Origin: Desulfobacterales bacterium
GTDB lineage: Bacteria; Desulfobacterota; Desulfobacteria; Desulfobacterales; C00003060
Assembly (NCBI GenBank): GCA_023129535.1
Contig: JAGMBW010000135.1
Span: forward strand, 1-34,104
DNA: 34,104 nt
Direction: 5' to 3'
Both the position numbers and the translations under genes were made by a program. Each line of letters starts with the position of its first letter. The stretch's first letter is position 1. Shown here in pieces: positions 16,201 through 27,200 of this stretch. Under the pieces are notes generated by a model. It searched no databases and was not told the DNA's origin. It saw nothing but the letters and a program-made list of their open reading frames with translations.

Positions 16201-19200
16201 TCATATTATTTTCTTGGATACCTGTGTACAAATCTTATCTTCCCAAAAGTCAAAGGATTTTTCAATCTCAGTAAGCCAGAGATCAATTTTTCCTTCCACC
16301 CAGACCTTTCCACCTAAACAAAATTCCCCTGAGAGAACCCCAGTTGTTGTAGCGCATATTGATGCCGACACAAACAGTTCACCGTACATTCCAGCCTCCA
16401 CGATGGCAGCTCGGAGCTGAAGACTCAGCTGCACATATCCTTTGTCGAGACTTAAACACGCCTGACCATAGGCAACCAGTTGGCAATCTTTGTTCCACGC
16501 CTTGTCGAGTTTACCCCTGGCAGTCATCACGATTCCTATTTTCGCATAAATCCCTCCGCCAATGTCGGTTCCCGGTATCTCAAAACCTGCTCCGGGTATT
16601 AGTTGCTCGTAGCTGATCGACGCTGATCCGCTTGCCGTAAACCTATACCATGTCCCCTCTTTCCAGGTGCCTGTTTTTTTCACGCAGCACCTTCCATTAC
16701 ACCTTTCAGCCAGGAACTTGATAGAGCTTTCCGAACCAAGCTCTATCTTAGCCAGAAATTTGATCTTATTGAGTATTTCCCCGAATTGTTTGCTGAGATC
16801 AAATTCTAAGGACCCTACCTCTTCGCACTTGGCGGCTTCCAGGCCAAGGGGATCTACAAAAGCCAAGGGATTGGAATTGGCATACTCATACAGATTAAAG
16901 CCACCCCGCTTATACCCCAGGGGGTCCCTGCTTAAAAAACGCCCGAACCTGGCACTGTAATATCTTGCATGAAAGTAGTAGTTCCCCGATTCCATGTCCC
17001 TTACCTGGCCTACAAAAAAGAAGCTGTTACCAACGGTAGATTCACCCATGGGATTGCCTGCCGCATCAAGCACCCGGCCATAGGGAGTATAGCTGTATTC
17101 TTCGACGATTGTTCCGTTCTGATCTGCAACGGCGATTACGCTGCCCATGCGGTCCTTCAGAAAATAGTAGTCCTGATAATTACCTCCCTGATGAATTCTC
17201 ATTCCCAATGCCTGATTGGGCAGAACACTGTTGTAAATATAGGATCTTATCAGGGTTCCAGTCTCATGCTCTTCAAGTACCTGCCGGGTTTGGCTGTACA
17301 CATACCTCGTCGTAGTACCACCTACCGTTTTTGTGATACGCCTTCCGAGGGCATCGTAGGTATAGGTTGCAACTTCATTCCCTGAAGCCTTTTCTGCAAT
17401 AGAGACTAACCGGTTGATGGCATCATACGTATAGGTAAAGTCGCCGTCATCATTCAGGTTTCCATTTGAATCATACCCGAGGGCCGTTCCCCCTTCAGAT
17501 AGATACTGGTTCAGGACATTCACTGTATAGGGAGTGGCTGCCCCATCCACTGTTTTACTGAGCCAGTTTCCGTTGGGATCCAGACTAAAGCTTGTGATAT
17601 CGGGATCTGACTCTCCCAGGGTCACCTGAATCAGTCTTCCCAGGGTATCATATGTATAGTTTTTAGTTTGATCACTCTTCAGATTATTCTTTTCCTCCGT
17701 AACCTTCCCGGAAGCATCTCGAGTGTAACCATAGTCAATAAGCTCGGCACTCCCTTTCTTGTAGATCAACCGACTGAGGCCTTCGGTATCATAGCTGTAT
17801 TGAGCGATGATACCATTTCCATAGGTCATCCCCGTCAGGCGTTGGGACGTAGTATCAAAGGAATTGTCAAGAAGATGAATACCGTTCTCGTCCGTCAACG
17901 TTGTTAATCTTCTACGACTGTCATACTGTTCGGTAACCGTACGACTGCCAGGATACGTGATTGTTCTGCGCCCATTGGCTGCATCATAAGAATAATGCAC
18001 GGAGCCACCGGGTTGATCCTCCTGGATCACTCGTGCGTTCACATCATAGGAATAGGTAACGGTGTAATCCTTATTGGCTGCCGCAGCTATCAATCCTCTG
18101 TAGTTACGTGCAAACGAAATCACTTCTCCATCCGGCATCGTGATTTGGGTCAACCGATTATTTTGGCCATAGGCATACTGAAGGGTCGCACCCGAAGGCT
18201 TGGTTTCTTGTATAAGATTGCCGTTGGCGTCATAAGCAAAGGCACTTGTGGAAGTGTCAGCATGTGTCACCTGGGTATTTCTGTTCAACGCATCATACTC
18301 AAAGCTTATGGTCTGGCCTTTATAGTCGGTAATGGACGTTCGGTTTCCCATCTCATCGTAGACAACACTTCCCGTTCTTGTGCCATCATTCAATGAGACA
18401 ACGCGACCCAATGCGTCCCGGGAAAACTGAATCGTTGTCCCACCCCGGTTGGTCATGGAAAGCATACGTCCGGCTTCATCATAAGCAGCCGATATACTCG
18501 AGCCGTTAGGGTAAGTGACCGCGACCCGTCTGTTCACTGAATCGTAAGTATAACTCGTCGTATTACCGGCACTATCTTTACGGGTCAAAAGTTTGCCGAT
18601 AGCATCATAGGTCAGTTCCTCAATCGTGCCGATAGAATCATAAAGCCTTATAGGCCTGTTGAGAGGGTTATACACATAACTAAACGTAGAACTGTCCGGC
18701 CCGATTACCTGGGTCCGATTCCCGTTTTCATCATAAACATAACTGGTTGTATCACCATTCGGATTTGTGACCGATATCCTGCGGTTCAAGGCATCATACG
18801 TTACTGTGACAGTGTAGGACTCCCCTTGGCCGCAAACCGTTCGAGTTAATGCATTTCCGTCTGCGTCATACTCTATGTTTGTTACAGTCCCCACACGATC
18901 TGTAATTGAAACAACGCGTCCAACCGGATCGTATGTCCGTGTCAATGTTTTGCCCTTGGCATCGATGATCGAAACAACACGGCCCACTGCATCGTGAACA
19001 AACTGTCTCTCGTTTCCCAAGGGGTCAACAGCTTTGGTACGTCTTCCAGCGGCATTATAAATGTAAGATATTGTATTTTCTCTTGCGTCCTTTACGGACG
19101 TCACATTTCCGAGATTGTCATACGTATAAGTAGTCGTATTGCCTATCGCATCTGTTTCGGAAATCAACCACCCCCTGGCATTATAACTCCATGATTTGGT

Positions 19201-20952
19201 ATTACCGAGAGGATCCGTTTCTGATATCTTTTCACCCTGCGCATTGTAAGCGTAGGTCGTTGCATTGCCCAGAACATCAGTCTTTTTGATCAGTTGGTTA
19301 TTGCTGTCATATTGATAAGTAGTCGTATTGCCTAGCGCATCTGTTTCGGAGATGAGATTACCGGCCGCGTCATACTGGTATCGCGTATCGTTGCCCAGGG
19401 CATTCCTGATGAGGGTCAGAAAACCGGCGGAATCGTAGCTGTAGTAACTGATGTTGCCCCTGGCATCAGTTTGAGAGCGCTTCCTACCCAACTGGTCGTA
19501 GGTGAAGCGTGTCTCGTTTCCAAGGGGATCCGTGACCTTGACCAGGTTTCCATCCGAATCGTACTCGTAGACAGTTGTTCTCCCCAAAGGATCGATCTTG
19601 CTCGTTTGTTGACTCTTAGCATTGTAAGTATACGTCCACTGATTCCCTGCCTTGTCCTTCCTGGAAATCATATTTCCAATTGCGTCATAGGCGTAAGTCT
19701 CAGTGTAGCCTAAGGGATCGGCCTCGGATGTTCGCTGATTGAACTCATTGTATGTGTACGTCCACGTATTTCCCAAAGGATCAGTCTTGGAAATAAGATT
19801 GCCGTTTTCATCATACGTATAGTTCCACTCCTTACCATTGGCATCCGTCATCCTGGTGGGGTTGTTATTCTCGTCAAATACGTATTCTGTGGAGGACCCG
19901 TCCGGATACACCACCTTCCAGACGAGATCATCGTCATTGTAATAGTAAGTAGTTGATTTATTGTTTGAATCTGTTTTCGTGGTCCTTTTATTACCGGGAT
20001 CATAGGCATAAGTGTAAGTTTCTGCCCCTTCCGTATAGGTGGCTACTCTTGCAAGGCTGTCATATGTTACTTGAAAGATTGTACGCCCGGTGGGATCAAT
20101 AATCGAAACCAGTCTCTGTTCATCGTTGTAAATATAGGTCGTGGTATTTCCTGCCGGGTCGGTGACAGACACAAGGTTGTCATTGTCATCATAACCGTAT
20201 CTATAGACTTCGCTATTCGGGAGCGTAATAGAGGATATCTTCCGGTTGCTGCCATAAGCGTAGATCAGGGATTTCCCTGCGGCATTTGTAACGGTCGCCA
20301 AGAAACCATCATTGTCATAGGAGAAGGTGAGCCGGTTGCCTTTTAGGTCAGCAATATACTCGGGAAAGCCATCGGCATTGAATTGTATCTCGGGTTGGGA
20401 TGACCGCGCGCAAGAAGCGCAGTTGGCGTTGAGGGTGAACGTGCCATCCCCGTTATCCTGCAAACGATCGTATGTCAGTACCTCCTCGGCTGTGTATGTG
20501 CCGTCAGGATTCTTTATAAACCTTGCCCTTTTTCCGTCGGAAAGCCGGATAATCACATAATCATTGATGCCATCGGTAAACTGAACGAGCTGGGTGGTAT
20601 GTTCAGAGACCCAGGCATAACCGAAGGGACCATTATAGTGCTCCTGGCTGTTGATGGAGCGGACAATGTCCATGGAGGGCCCTGGACCGGGGATGATTGC
20701 GTCCACAAAGGTCAGGATAAGATCCCCACTGGCAACGTGGACCGGTGAGCCCTTGGACTCCGTGGCCGGCTTGTCCTTGTCTTTGCACGGATCATCGTCC
20801 GGTGGCTCGGGCGGCTCCGGCGGTTTAGGCGGTTTCGTGTTTGTTAAATCATGGCCCGTATCCAGAGGCGGTGCATGATAAGACCAGCCATTGCCAGAGA
20901 AAACAAAGATCAGCACACATGCGATAATGCCTATGATTAGATTTCTACGCAT
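16201..20952 (-). CDS. Exported RHS/YD-repeat protein with a novel C-terminal domain
   Basis: The 1583-residue protein begins at ATG 20952 with AGGGAAG eight bases upstream. Residues 1-24 are a signal peptide, followed by a proline-rich linker (PPKPPEPPEPPDDDP) and a DUF6531-like opening (ASGDLILTFVDAIIPGPGPS). From about residue 200 to 1290 it is built of YD repeats (YDANGNLI, YDALNRR, YDELGN types), which wind into a hollow shell. The RHS core YYSARFGRFLSRDPLG lies near 1325-1345 and ends at NPLAFVDPLG near 1370, the usual cleavage zone. The last 210 residues are not like known RHS nucleases: they are glycine- and beta-rich with about nine cysteines (CNGRCCVKK, CLSLDKGYVQLSLQ). They may be a shell cargo or a surface domain. 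Sec export rather than a VgrG/PAAR link argues for a wall- or surface-type RHS. Confidence 0.9.
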   Translation of the reverse strand: MRRNLIIGIIACVLIFVFSGNGWSYHAPPLDTGHDLTNTKPPKPPEPPEPPDDDPCKDKDKPATESKGSPVHVASGDLILTFVDAIIPGPGPSMDIVRSINSQEHYNGPFGYAWVSEHTTQLVQFTDGINDYVIIRLSDGKRARFIKNPDGTYTAEEVLTYDRLQDNGDGTFTLNANCASCARSSQPEIQFNADGFPEYIADLKGNRLTFSYDNDGFLATVTNAAGKSLIYAYGSNRKISSITLPNSEVYRYGYDDNDNLVSVTDPAGNTTTYIYNDEQRLVSIIDPTGRTIFQVTYDSLARVATYTEGAETYTYAYDPGNKRTTKTDSNNKSTTYYYNDDDLVWKVVYPDGSSTEYVFDENNNPTRMTDANGKEWNYTYDENGNLISKTDPLGNTWTYTYNEFNQRTSEADPLGYTETYAYDAIGNMISRKDKAGNQWTYTYNAKSQQTSKIDPLGRTTVYEYDSDGNLVKVTDPLGNETRFTYDQLGRKRSQTDARGNISYYSYDSAGFLTLIRNALGNDTRYQYDAAGNLISETDALGNTTTYQYDSNNQLIKKTDVLGNATTYAYNAQGEKISETDPLGNTKSWSYNARGWLISETDAIGNTTTYTYDNLGNVTSVKDARENTISYIYNAAGRRTKAVDPLGNERQFVHDAVGRVVSIIDAKGKTLTRTYDPVGRVVSITDRVGTVTNIEYDADGNALTRTVCGQGESYTVTVTYDALNRRISVTNPNGDTTSYVYDENGNRTQVIGPDSSTFSYVYNPLNRPIRLYDSIGTIEELTYDAIGKLLTRKDSAGNTTSYTYDSVNRRVAVTYPNGSSISAAYDEAGRMLSMTNRGGTTIQFSRDALGRVVSLNDGTRTGSVVYDEMGNRTSITDYKGQTISFEYDALNRNTQVTHADTSTSAFAYDANGNLIQETKPSGATLQYAYGQNNRLTQITMPDGEVISFARNYRGLIAAAANKDYTVTYSYDVNARVIQEDQPGGSVHYSYDAANGRRTITYPGSRTVTEQYDSRRRLTTLTDENGIHLLDNSFDTTSQRLTGMTYGNGIIAQYSYDTEGLSRLIYKKGSAELIDYGYTRDASGKVTEEKNNLKSDQTKNYTYDTLGRLIQVTLGESDPDITSFSLDPNGNWLSKTVDGAATPYTVNVLNQYLSEGGTALGYDSNGNLNDDGDFTYTYDAINRLVSIAEKASGNEVATYTYDALGRRITKTVGGTTTRYVYSQTRQVLEEHETGTLIRSYIYNSVLPNQALGMRIHQGGNYQDYYFLKDRMGSVIAVADQNGTIVEEYSYTPYGRVLDAAGNPMGESTVGNSFFFVGQVRDMESGNYYFHARYYSARFGRFLSRDPLGYKRGGFNLYEYANSNPLAFVDPLGLEAAKCEEVGSLEFDLSKQFGEILNKIKFLAKIELGSESSIKFLAERCNGRCCVKKTGTWKEGTWYRFTASGSASISYEQLIPGAGFEIPGTDIGGGIYAKIGIVMTARGKLDKAWNKDCQLVAYGQACLSLDKGYVQLSLQLRAAIVEAGMYGELFVSASICATTTGVLSGEFCLGGKVWVEGKIDLWLTEIEKSFDFWEDKICTQVSKKII

Positions 20953-20994
20953 CGGATTTCTTCCCTTTCCAGTTTCAGATGGGTTTGATGCAAC

Positions 20995-21076
20995 TTCTCA
21001 AAAGGTTCGGGTATTCCCTGATCGCTTGTCACCGTGCTCTCTGTCTCCGGCAACAAAAACCCCAAGTTTTTGAGAA
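20995..21076 (-). ncRNA. Candidate structured leader of the RHS gene
   Basis: Transcribed with the RHS gene, UUCUCAAAA near the start of the segment (21076-21068) pairs with UUUUGAGAA at its end (21003-20995), extended by GGG with CCC. Inside, UUGUUGCCG pairs with CGGUGACAA over nine positions, two of them G-U. On the opposite strand those two positions would be C-A and A-C mismatches, so the structure favours a minus-strand RNA. It ends about 40 bases before the RHS ATG. It could be a regulatory leader or a dispersed hairpin repeat; it matches no riboswitch that I can name. Confidence 0.4.
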
Positions 21077-21118
21077 CTTACGGTTTGATATGCTAAGTGC
21101 CAAACATAATGTTTTTTA

Positions 21119-21261
21119 GGGTTGGTTCTAACTTCGGCCAGTCGCAACAAGGACGTTGCTCCTACAACGCATGACATCTTTGTAGGAGCGACCTCCCGGT
21201 CGCGATTCTCCAGGAGGAAATATTCTTCATTCTTTTAATCGGCCAAAGTTAGAACCAACCC
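21119..21261. mobile_element. Small inverted-repeat element containing two REP-like units
   Basis: Twenty-one-base ends, GGGTTGGTTCTAACTTCGGC at 21119 and its inverse at 21241-21261, differ at one base. ATGTTTTT flanks both sides (21109-21116 and 21263-21270), a possible target duplication. Inside, two inverted REP-like units share TGTAGGAGC (21158-21166 inverted, 21181-21189 direct), each followed by an imperfect GAC/GTC-type palindrome. No transposase inside, so it must move in trans if it moves at all. Confidence 0.65.
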
Positions 21262-21269
21262 CATGTTTT

Positions 21270-24200
21270 TCAATAAAACAGGTAAAACACCGAATATACG
21301 GCCTGCGACTCGTTGCCTGCCACATCTTTTGCCTTGAGCCTGACACGGTAGTACCCGGGGGCAACAAGCCTGCCATTTTCGTTCAGCCCGTCCCAATAAA
21401 TGGTATTCGGACCTGCACTGACCTGCTGACCCGTAAGCACTCGCACCATATTACTATTGAAATCCCAGACTGTTGCCTGCACATCTGCCTGCTTGGAAAG
21501 GAAAAAGCTGATGCCAAGGTCCAGATCCTCTTCATAAGGATTGAATGCAGGACTGAAATAGTGCGGAGAGGTCAACACATGGGACAAAAGCGGCCTGGTT
21601 TCCACAATCATGCCATTTTCCGCCAGGTACCAGGCGCTCGTAGAGATCGTATATGAGGTATCCGTTGGGATCAGGTTTCCGTCATCGTCGGTCCCGTCCC
21701 AGGTAACCACCTTGTTCCCTGATGTCATGGGATATTTCAACAGAATAGTCCTGATGTCCTGGCCCCAGTTCCATGCAAACACATACATGCTCACCTCGGC
21801 TGACTTTGCCAGGCTGAATCGGATATCCAGCGGATCGCCTGAGAGGGGGTCAAAGTTTGACTGGTACTGCTGATACGGCGTCTGCCGCTGGAACCCTTCG
21901 GTATTGGTGAGATCATAGACATACCGTGTGCCGCCACTCTCATACTCGGCAATAAAATAATAGACCCCGGGGTCAACGTGCTGGCCGTTGTTATTCCGGC
22001 CATCCCACGCGTACTGATGCACACCTGCTCCCACGTTCTGGTTAGCGATCAGGTTTCGCACCAGGCCGCCTTTTTCATCAACAACTCTCAGGGTCAGTTT
22101 CATGGAGCTGCACGTGGCCACGCTTATAGGCATGGTCTGCCCCGTCAAGGGATCAAAGCTTTGCCTGCCCCGCCATACCTTAAAGCCGGGGGTCACATTG
22201 ATATCAACAGCGGCCAGCCCGTACAGCCCGGATTGAGCCGTGACCTTGAGCAAGGCCCGGTATTGACCCGGCTGGGTGTAGTTGTGCTTAGCGTTACCGG
22301 TGGATGCAGAGTCCCAGTCATAGGCGCCGTCGCCATTGAAATCCCATTCATACTTGACAATAGGATCTCCGGCTGCTGGAGTGCCCCCACCCAAAAACTC
22401 AACAGACAGGGAAGCCGGACCTTCGGTGGGATCAGCCGAGGCCTGGACCGCCGGTGCGCCCGCATCCAGAACCAGAACATCGACCGAAGCGGTGGCCGTA
22501 TTGCCGTCATTGTCCTGCACCTCTACAACAGCCTGGTAGCTGCCGTTCTGTGTATACGTGTACGTGGCTTGAGATGACGAAGTTGCCGGTTCAAAACCGG
22601 ACCCTGTTCCAAAATCCCACCGGTACTGTATAATCGTCCCATCCTGATCGGTTGCATAGGCCGTAAAATCAACCCTTAGCGGCCCACTGCCAAATCGCGG
22701 ACTGGCTTCCGCCTCTACTGTGGGTGTGCCGGGCACGGTGACGTTGATCTCGATAGAAGCAGTATGTGTAAATCCGTCGTGATCCGTTACCTTGAGCGTC
22801 GCGTTATATGTCCCCGGCGTGTTGTATGTATGCTCTGTAGTCATGGATATGGGAGAGCTGAAGTCATAGGTGCCGTTCCCGTCAAAATCCCATCGAAAAT
22901 CGCGGATGGTATTGTCCGCGTCCGTCCCTTTGGTGTTAAACTTCACCCGGAGCGGCGCAGGGCCTGATGTAGGATACGCCACAGGTACTGCCACGGGAGG
23001 AACGCCGCCGGTTATGATCTCCACGCTGTCCGTTGCCTGTAGCCCGTCATTGTCTGTAACCCGCAACACGGCCACGTAAGTTCCTGTGTCACTATAAACG
23101 TGCTGGGTTTCGCCGATCACAGCAGAACTCCAGTCAAAATTGCCGTCCCCGTCAAAATCCCATTCATAGAGGACAATACTACCATCGGAATCCTGCCCAG
23201 TCCCGGTAAACTGGACGGTAAGGGGCACGTCTCCGGCCGATGGATCGGCGGCCGCATGGGCAGTCGGCGTCCCCGGCGGCACCAGGACGGTGATGGTAAC
23301 GCTATCGATATCCGTATTGCCGTCGTTATCGGTCACGGTCAGGACGGCATGATAGATACCAGGCGTAGTGTAGCTGTGGCTTGTGTTTCCCGTGGTATTC
23401 GACGAATATCCAATCTGCCCACTCACTCGGTAAAAGAGCCTCAAGGGATTGCCATCAGTATCAGTAAACCGGTACGCAAGGCCCCAGCCCCCCCCACCTT
23501 CGGATACACTGGACAGAATTCGATTCCAGCCCTCATTCAGAGTCACTTCAAAACTGTACTTATCGATGGATACACCCTCGCACGCTGTTTTTTCGTAAGC
23601 CAGGGTCCCATTCACCCAGAACCTGGCCGCATCATCCGCGCCAAATTTGATCCGGACTACCCGGTCCGTTGGTGAGTATATGTAAATGTGAGAATACGCA
23701 TAGCTGTTTGAATGGCTGCCAAAGACCCCATCCCAGTTGAAGTTTCCATCCGAATCACTGGCAGCAAACCAGGTTTTGCCGCCAAAGGTGTCTCCCTCCC
23801 TCGGCCAATGATCCAGGATGTCCTCTTGCATGCTGGTCACATCAGAGCAACCCGTAGAGGCCCAGGTGCCCAAAAACAACTGGTTGGTGGGATAGCCGGT
23901 CTCATTCAGTTGATACGCTCCTTCAAGACTCCAGTCTCCAAAATCCCACGCATAATTCGTTATCGTGTAATCGTCAGTGGAGCTGTTGGCTGTGAAATCG
24001 ACGGTCAAGGGGGCCGTACCTGTTACAGGTGTGGCCTTTGCCACGGCTGTTGGAGTACCAGCGGGCCTGACGAATACCGCCCGTGTTGCCTGGCCTGTCC
24101 CGCCATAAGAATCAGTTACGGTAAGGGTGGCAGTGTATGTTCCTGCCGGGGTGTATTCGTGGGCAACACTGGCACCGGTGGCTGTCTCACCATCCCCAAA

Positions 24201-27200
24201 ATCCCAGTCGTAGGAAATGATGCTGTCCCCACTGTCGTGGTCAAAAGAGGATGAGGCGTCAAATGTGACTTCAAGTGGTTCATTCCCTTTTACAGGCGTG
24301 GCCTCATCAAAGGCTGCTTCAGGAGGGGTATTCACTGTAATGGTCTTTGAATCCGTGGCCTCATAACCCTCATTGTCGATCACACGGAAGGTCGCTGTAT
24401 AGACGCCTGTCTGGGCATACGTAAAGTAGGTATTATCCACGGTTCTGGAACTCCAGTCGAAGATACCGTCACCATCGTAATCCCACTGGTATATGACTAT
24501 GCTGCCATCGGCATCGCTTGCCTGGCCATCCAAATGGATCTTCAAAGGCGGTGCGCCACTATCGGGGGTCACCGTGGCGGTTGCCGTGGGCGGGCTGGGA
24601 ATCACGGTGATGATGACTGCGTCGTAGACTGTACCTGAAGGACCCGTGGCCCGCAGCACCACTGAGTAGCTCCCCTGAGTCTGGAAGGTGTGGTCAACAC
24701 TGGCACCGGTCGCATCATAAGTCCCGTCTCCGCCAAAATCCCAGGCATATTCGGTAATCCTGCCATTCGGATCAAAGCCGCTCGCCGTAAAGTTTACCTG
24801 AAGAGGACCGACGCCCTGCGTTACGCTGGCCGAAATCTCGGCTGTCAAGTGACCAACTCGCACCGGCGACAGGTGCACATAATCTACGAGGCCGTCATTG
24901 TCCGTCACCCTTAGAACTGGCTGATAGTAGCCCTGTTCATCATAGATATGGCTCGCATTTGCAGACGCAAATGACTGATAATCAAACTGACCGTCACCAT
25001 CAAAATCCCACTCATACAAGACCACACTGCCATTGTCATCACTCGCAGATCCCGTGAAATTCGCCTGGAAGGGTATGGTTCCCGTATAGACATCCGCGGA
25101 GGCCGAGGCGGTAGGCGGGTTCTGGTTCTCAGGAGAATCCTCCCCGCTGATGACGTCCACATCATAGGGATCGTAGAATCCGCCCTTTCTGCTGACCTGG
25201 GTTCCGTTGGGGGATAGACGTTTGAGATCGTCGTTTCCGGTATCAGTCACCCAGCACTGCCCGGTTTGGGAGTCCACAGCAAGGCCGAAATCGTAATAAT
25301 GGAAACCGCCCGCCCGAGCCAATTCGAGAGTTCCGTCCGCACTGAGACGGACGATCTGACGATGGTCCTTGTCAGCCACCCAGACTGATCCGTCTGTCTG
25401 GTTGACGGCCACACGGGTCGGGTCGTCAAAACCGCTAACGCGGACAAGTTCGGCGGTTCCGTTCTCTGCCAGTTTTACTGCCTGGTGGTTAGATTTATCC
25501 GCCACCCAGCACGTGCCGTCAGTCTCGTCCACGGCGACGTGAGTCGGGTTGGAAAATCCTGCAATCTCCGTGTAACTACCCGATTCAGATCCGATGGTAA
25601 AACCATCAGTCACGTCGGGCTCAAAGCGATATACTTTGTCGCGTCCGTCATCCGCCACCCAAAAAACACCGTCTGTTCCATTGACAGCCACAGATTGCGG
25701 GTTGGAAAAACCGCCTATCCGTACAAGCGTATCAGCGGCCGGAGTAATGGCATTACACTTCCAGTAGGCGATCAATCCTGATTCGGTCCCTGCGAGCTCG
25801 CTATTGTTGCTATCACTGATTTGCTGTGCTGTCCGAACCACATTCCACACGCGGATTTCGTCAACAACGCCATCAAGCTCTTCGTTTGAGTTGAAATTCC
25901 CTCCTACCAGGTCCTGTTCCTGGCCTATGATTACCCCGCCAGGATCGACACCGAGGGGAATATCGTTTGCTGTTTTGGTTTCAATGAATGCACCATCTAT
26001 ATAAAGGGAAAGGTCTGAACCGCTTCTGACAAGAGTCAGATGATGAAACCCTTCATCGTTTAGATTAGGAACCGTGTACTCCAACTTACCCGATCCTTCC
26101 AGGTAGACATGCACGCTCGTTCCGCTACTCTTAAGATAGACCATCAAAGCATTATCATCGCCGCTTCTTGCGGCTGACAGTACGGCGCCATCGTGGCTAA
26201 AGCTATGGGTGAACCAGGCCTCAAAGGTGAAATCACCCAGGCCGTCCAGGACAGAAGAAGGAAGAATCAAATAGGAATCGCCTCCCAGGTCAATGCCGCC
26301 GTTAAGATGGGCAGTCGTATAGGGCGTTGCATCTCCTACAACAGTGGCGGTGTAGGCATTGGGCCCTAATCCGGCGGCAACCCCGGTGGTGGTGTATCCT
26401 ACGTGCCGCGAAATATCGACCGATGCCGGTATCTTCACCAGGCGATCGTTATTTCGATCCACCACCCAGCAGGCGCCGTCCCGTTTATCCACGTCAAGAT
26501 CATAAGGATAATTAAAGCCGCTGAAGACCTGGTGGAAGCCCCTGTCCGAAGAGACATTGTAAGCGTCAGGCGCATCCGCTTGTATCTTGTATACCGTATG
26601 GCCGTAGTAATCGGATACCCAACAGGTGCCGTCCGAAGGATTGACCGCCACAAAGATAGGATCATTAAAGCCTGTCACCTCTTTGATGACCGTCTGGCCG
26701 TCAGCAGCCAAGAGAACGATCTTGTCGTGGTTTCTGTCCGTCACCCAGGCCTTTGCCCACCCGATTCCGGCAGGCAGGACGCGCACCTGGGTGCTGTCAG
26801 AATCTGAACGGGTTCCACCCGTATCAGTGATGGTCAATGTGGCCGTATATGATCCAGGTGTGCTATACGTGTACGTTATTGCACCTGTAGAGGCACTGGA
26901 GAAAACAGGGCTTCCGTCTCCGAAATCCCACTTGTACTGACTGGGTGTGTCGTGAGCGACAGCCGCGTTGTCAAAGTAGGTGTCATCATTGGAGTTGCAC
27001 CACAGTCCCACGCCCCCGCTCGTGTAATCCGAGTCGGTCCCCTGCATGACCAATTCGCCATCCACGTAAACGGCAAACTGGCTGCCATCCACGTCGATAC
27101 GGATGCGATACCACCGGTTGGACTCGTATGCCACATCATCTGTGGCCAGTTCTTCAAGGCCGCCTGCTGTTCGCTTCAGAAGTCGACGGTGCAGAATGCC

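Noticed and set aside
16201-20952. RHS protein as a type VI secretion effector
   Set aside because: It has a Sec signal peptide and no PAAR or VgrG-linked N-terminus, and no type VI genes are in the window.
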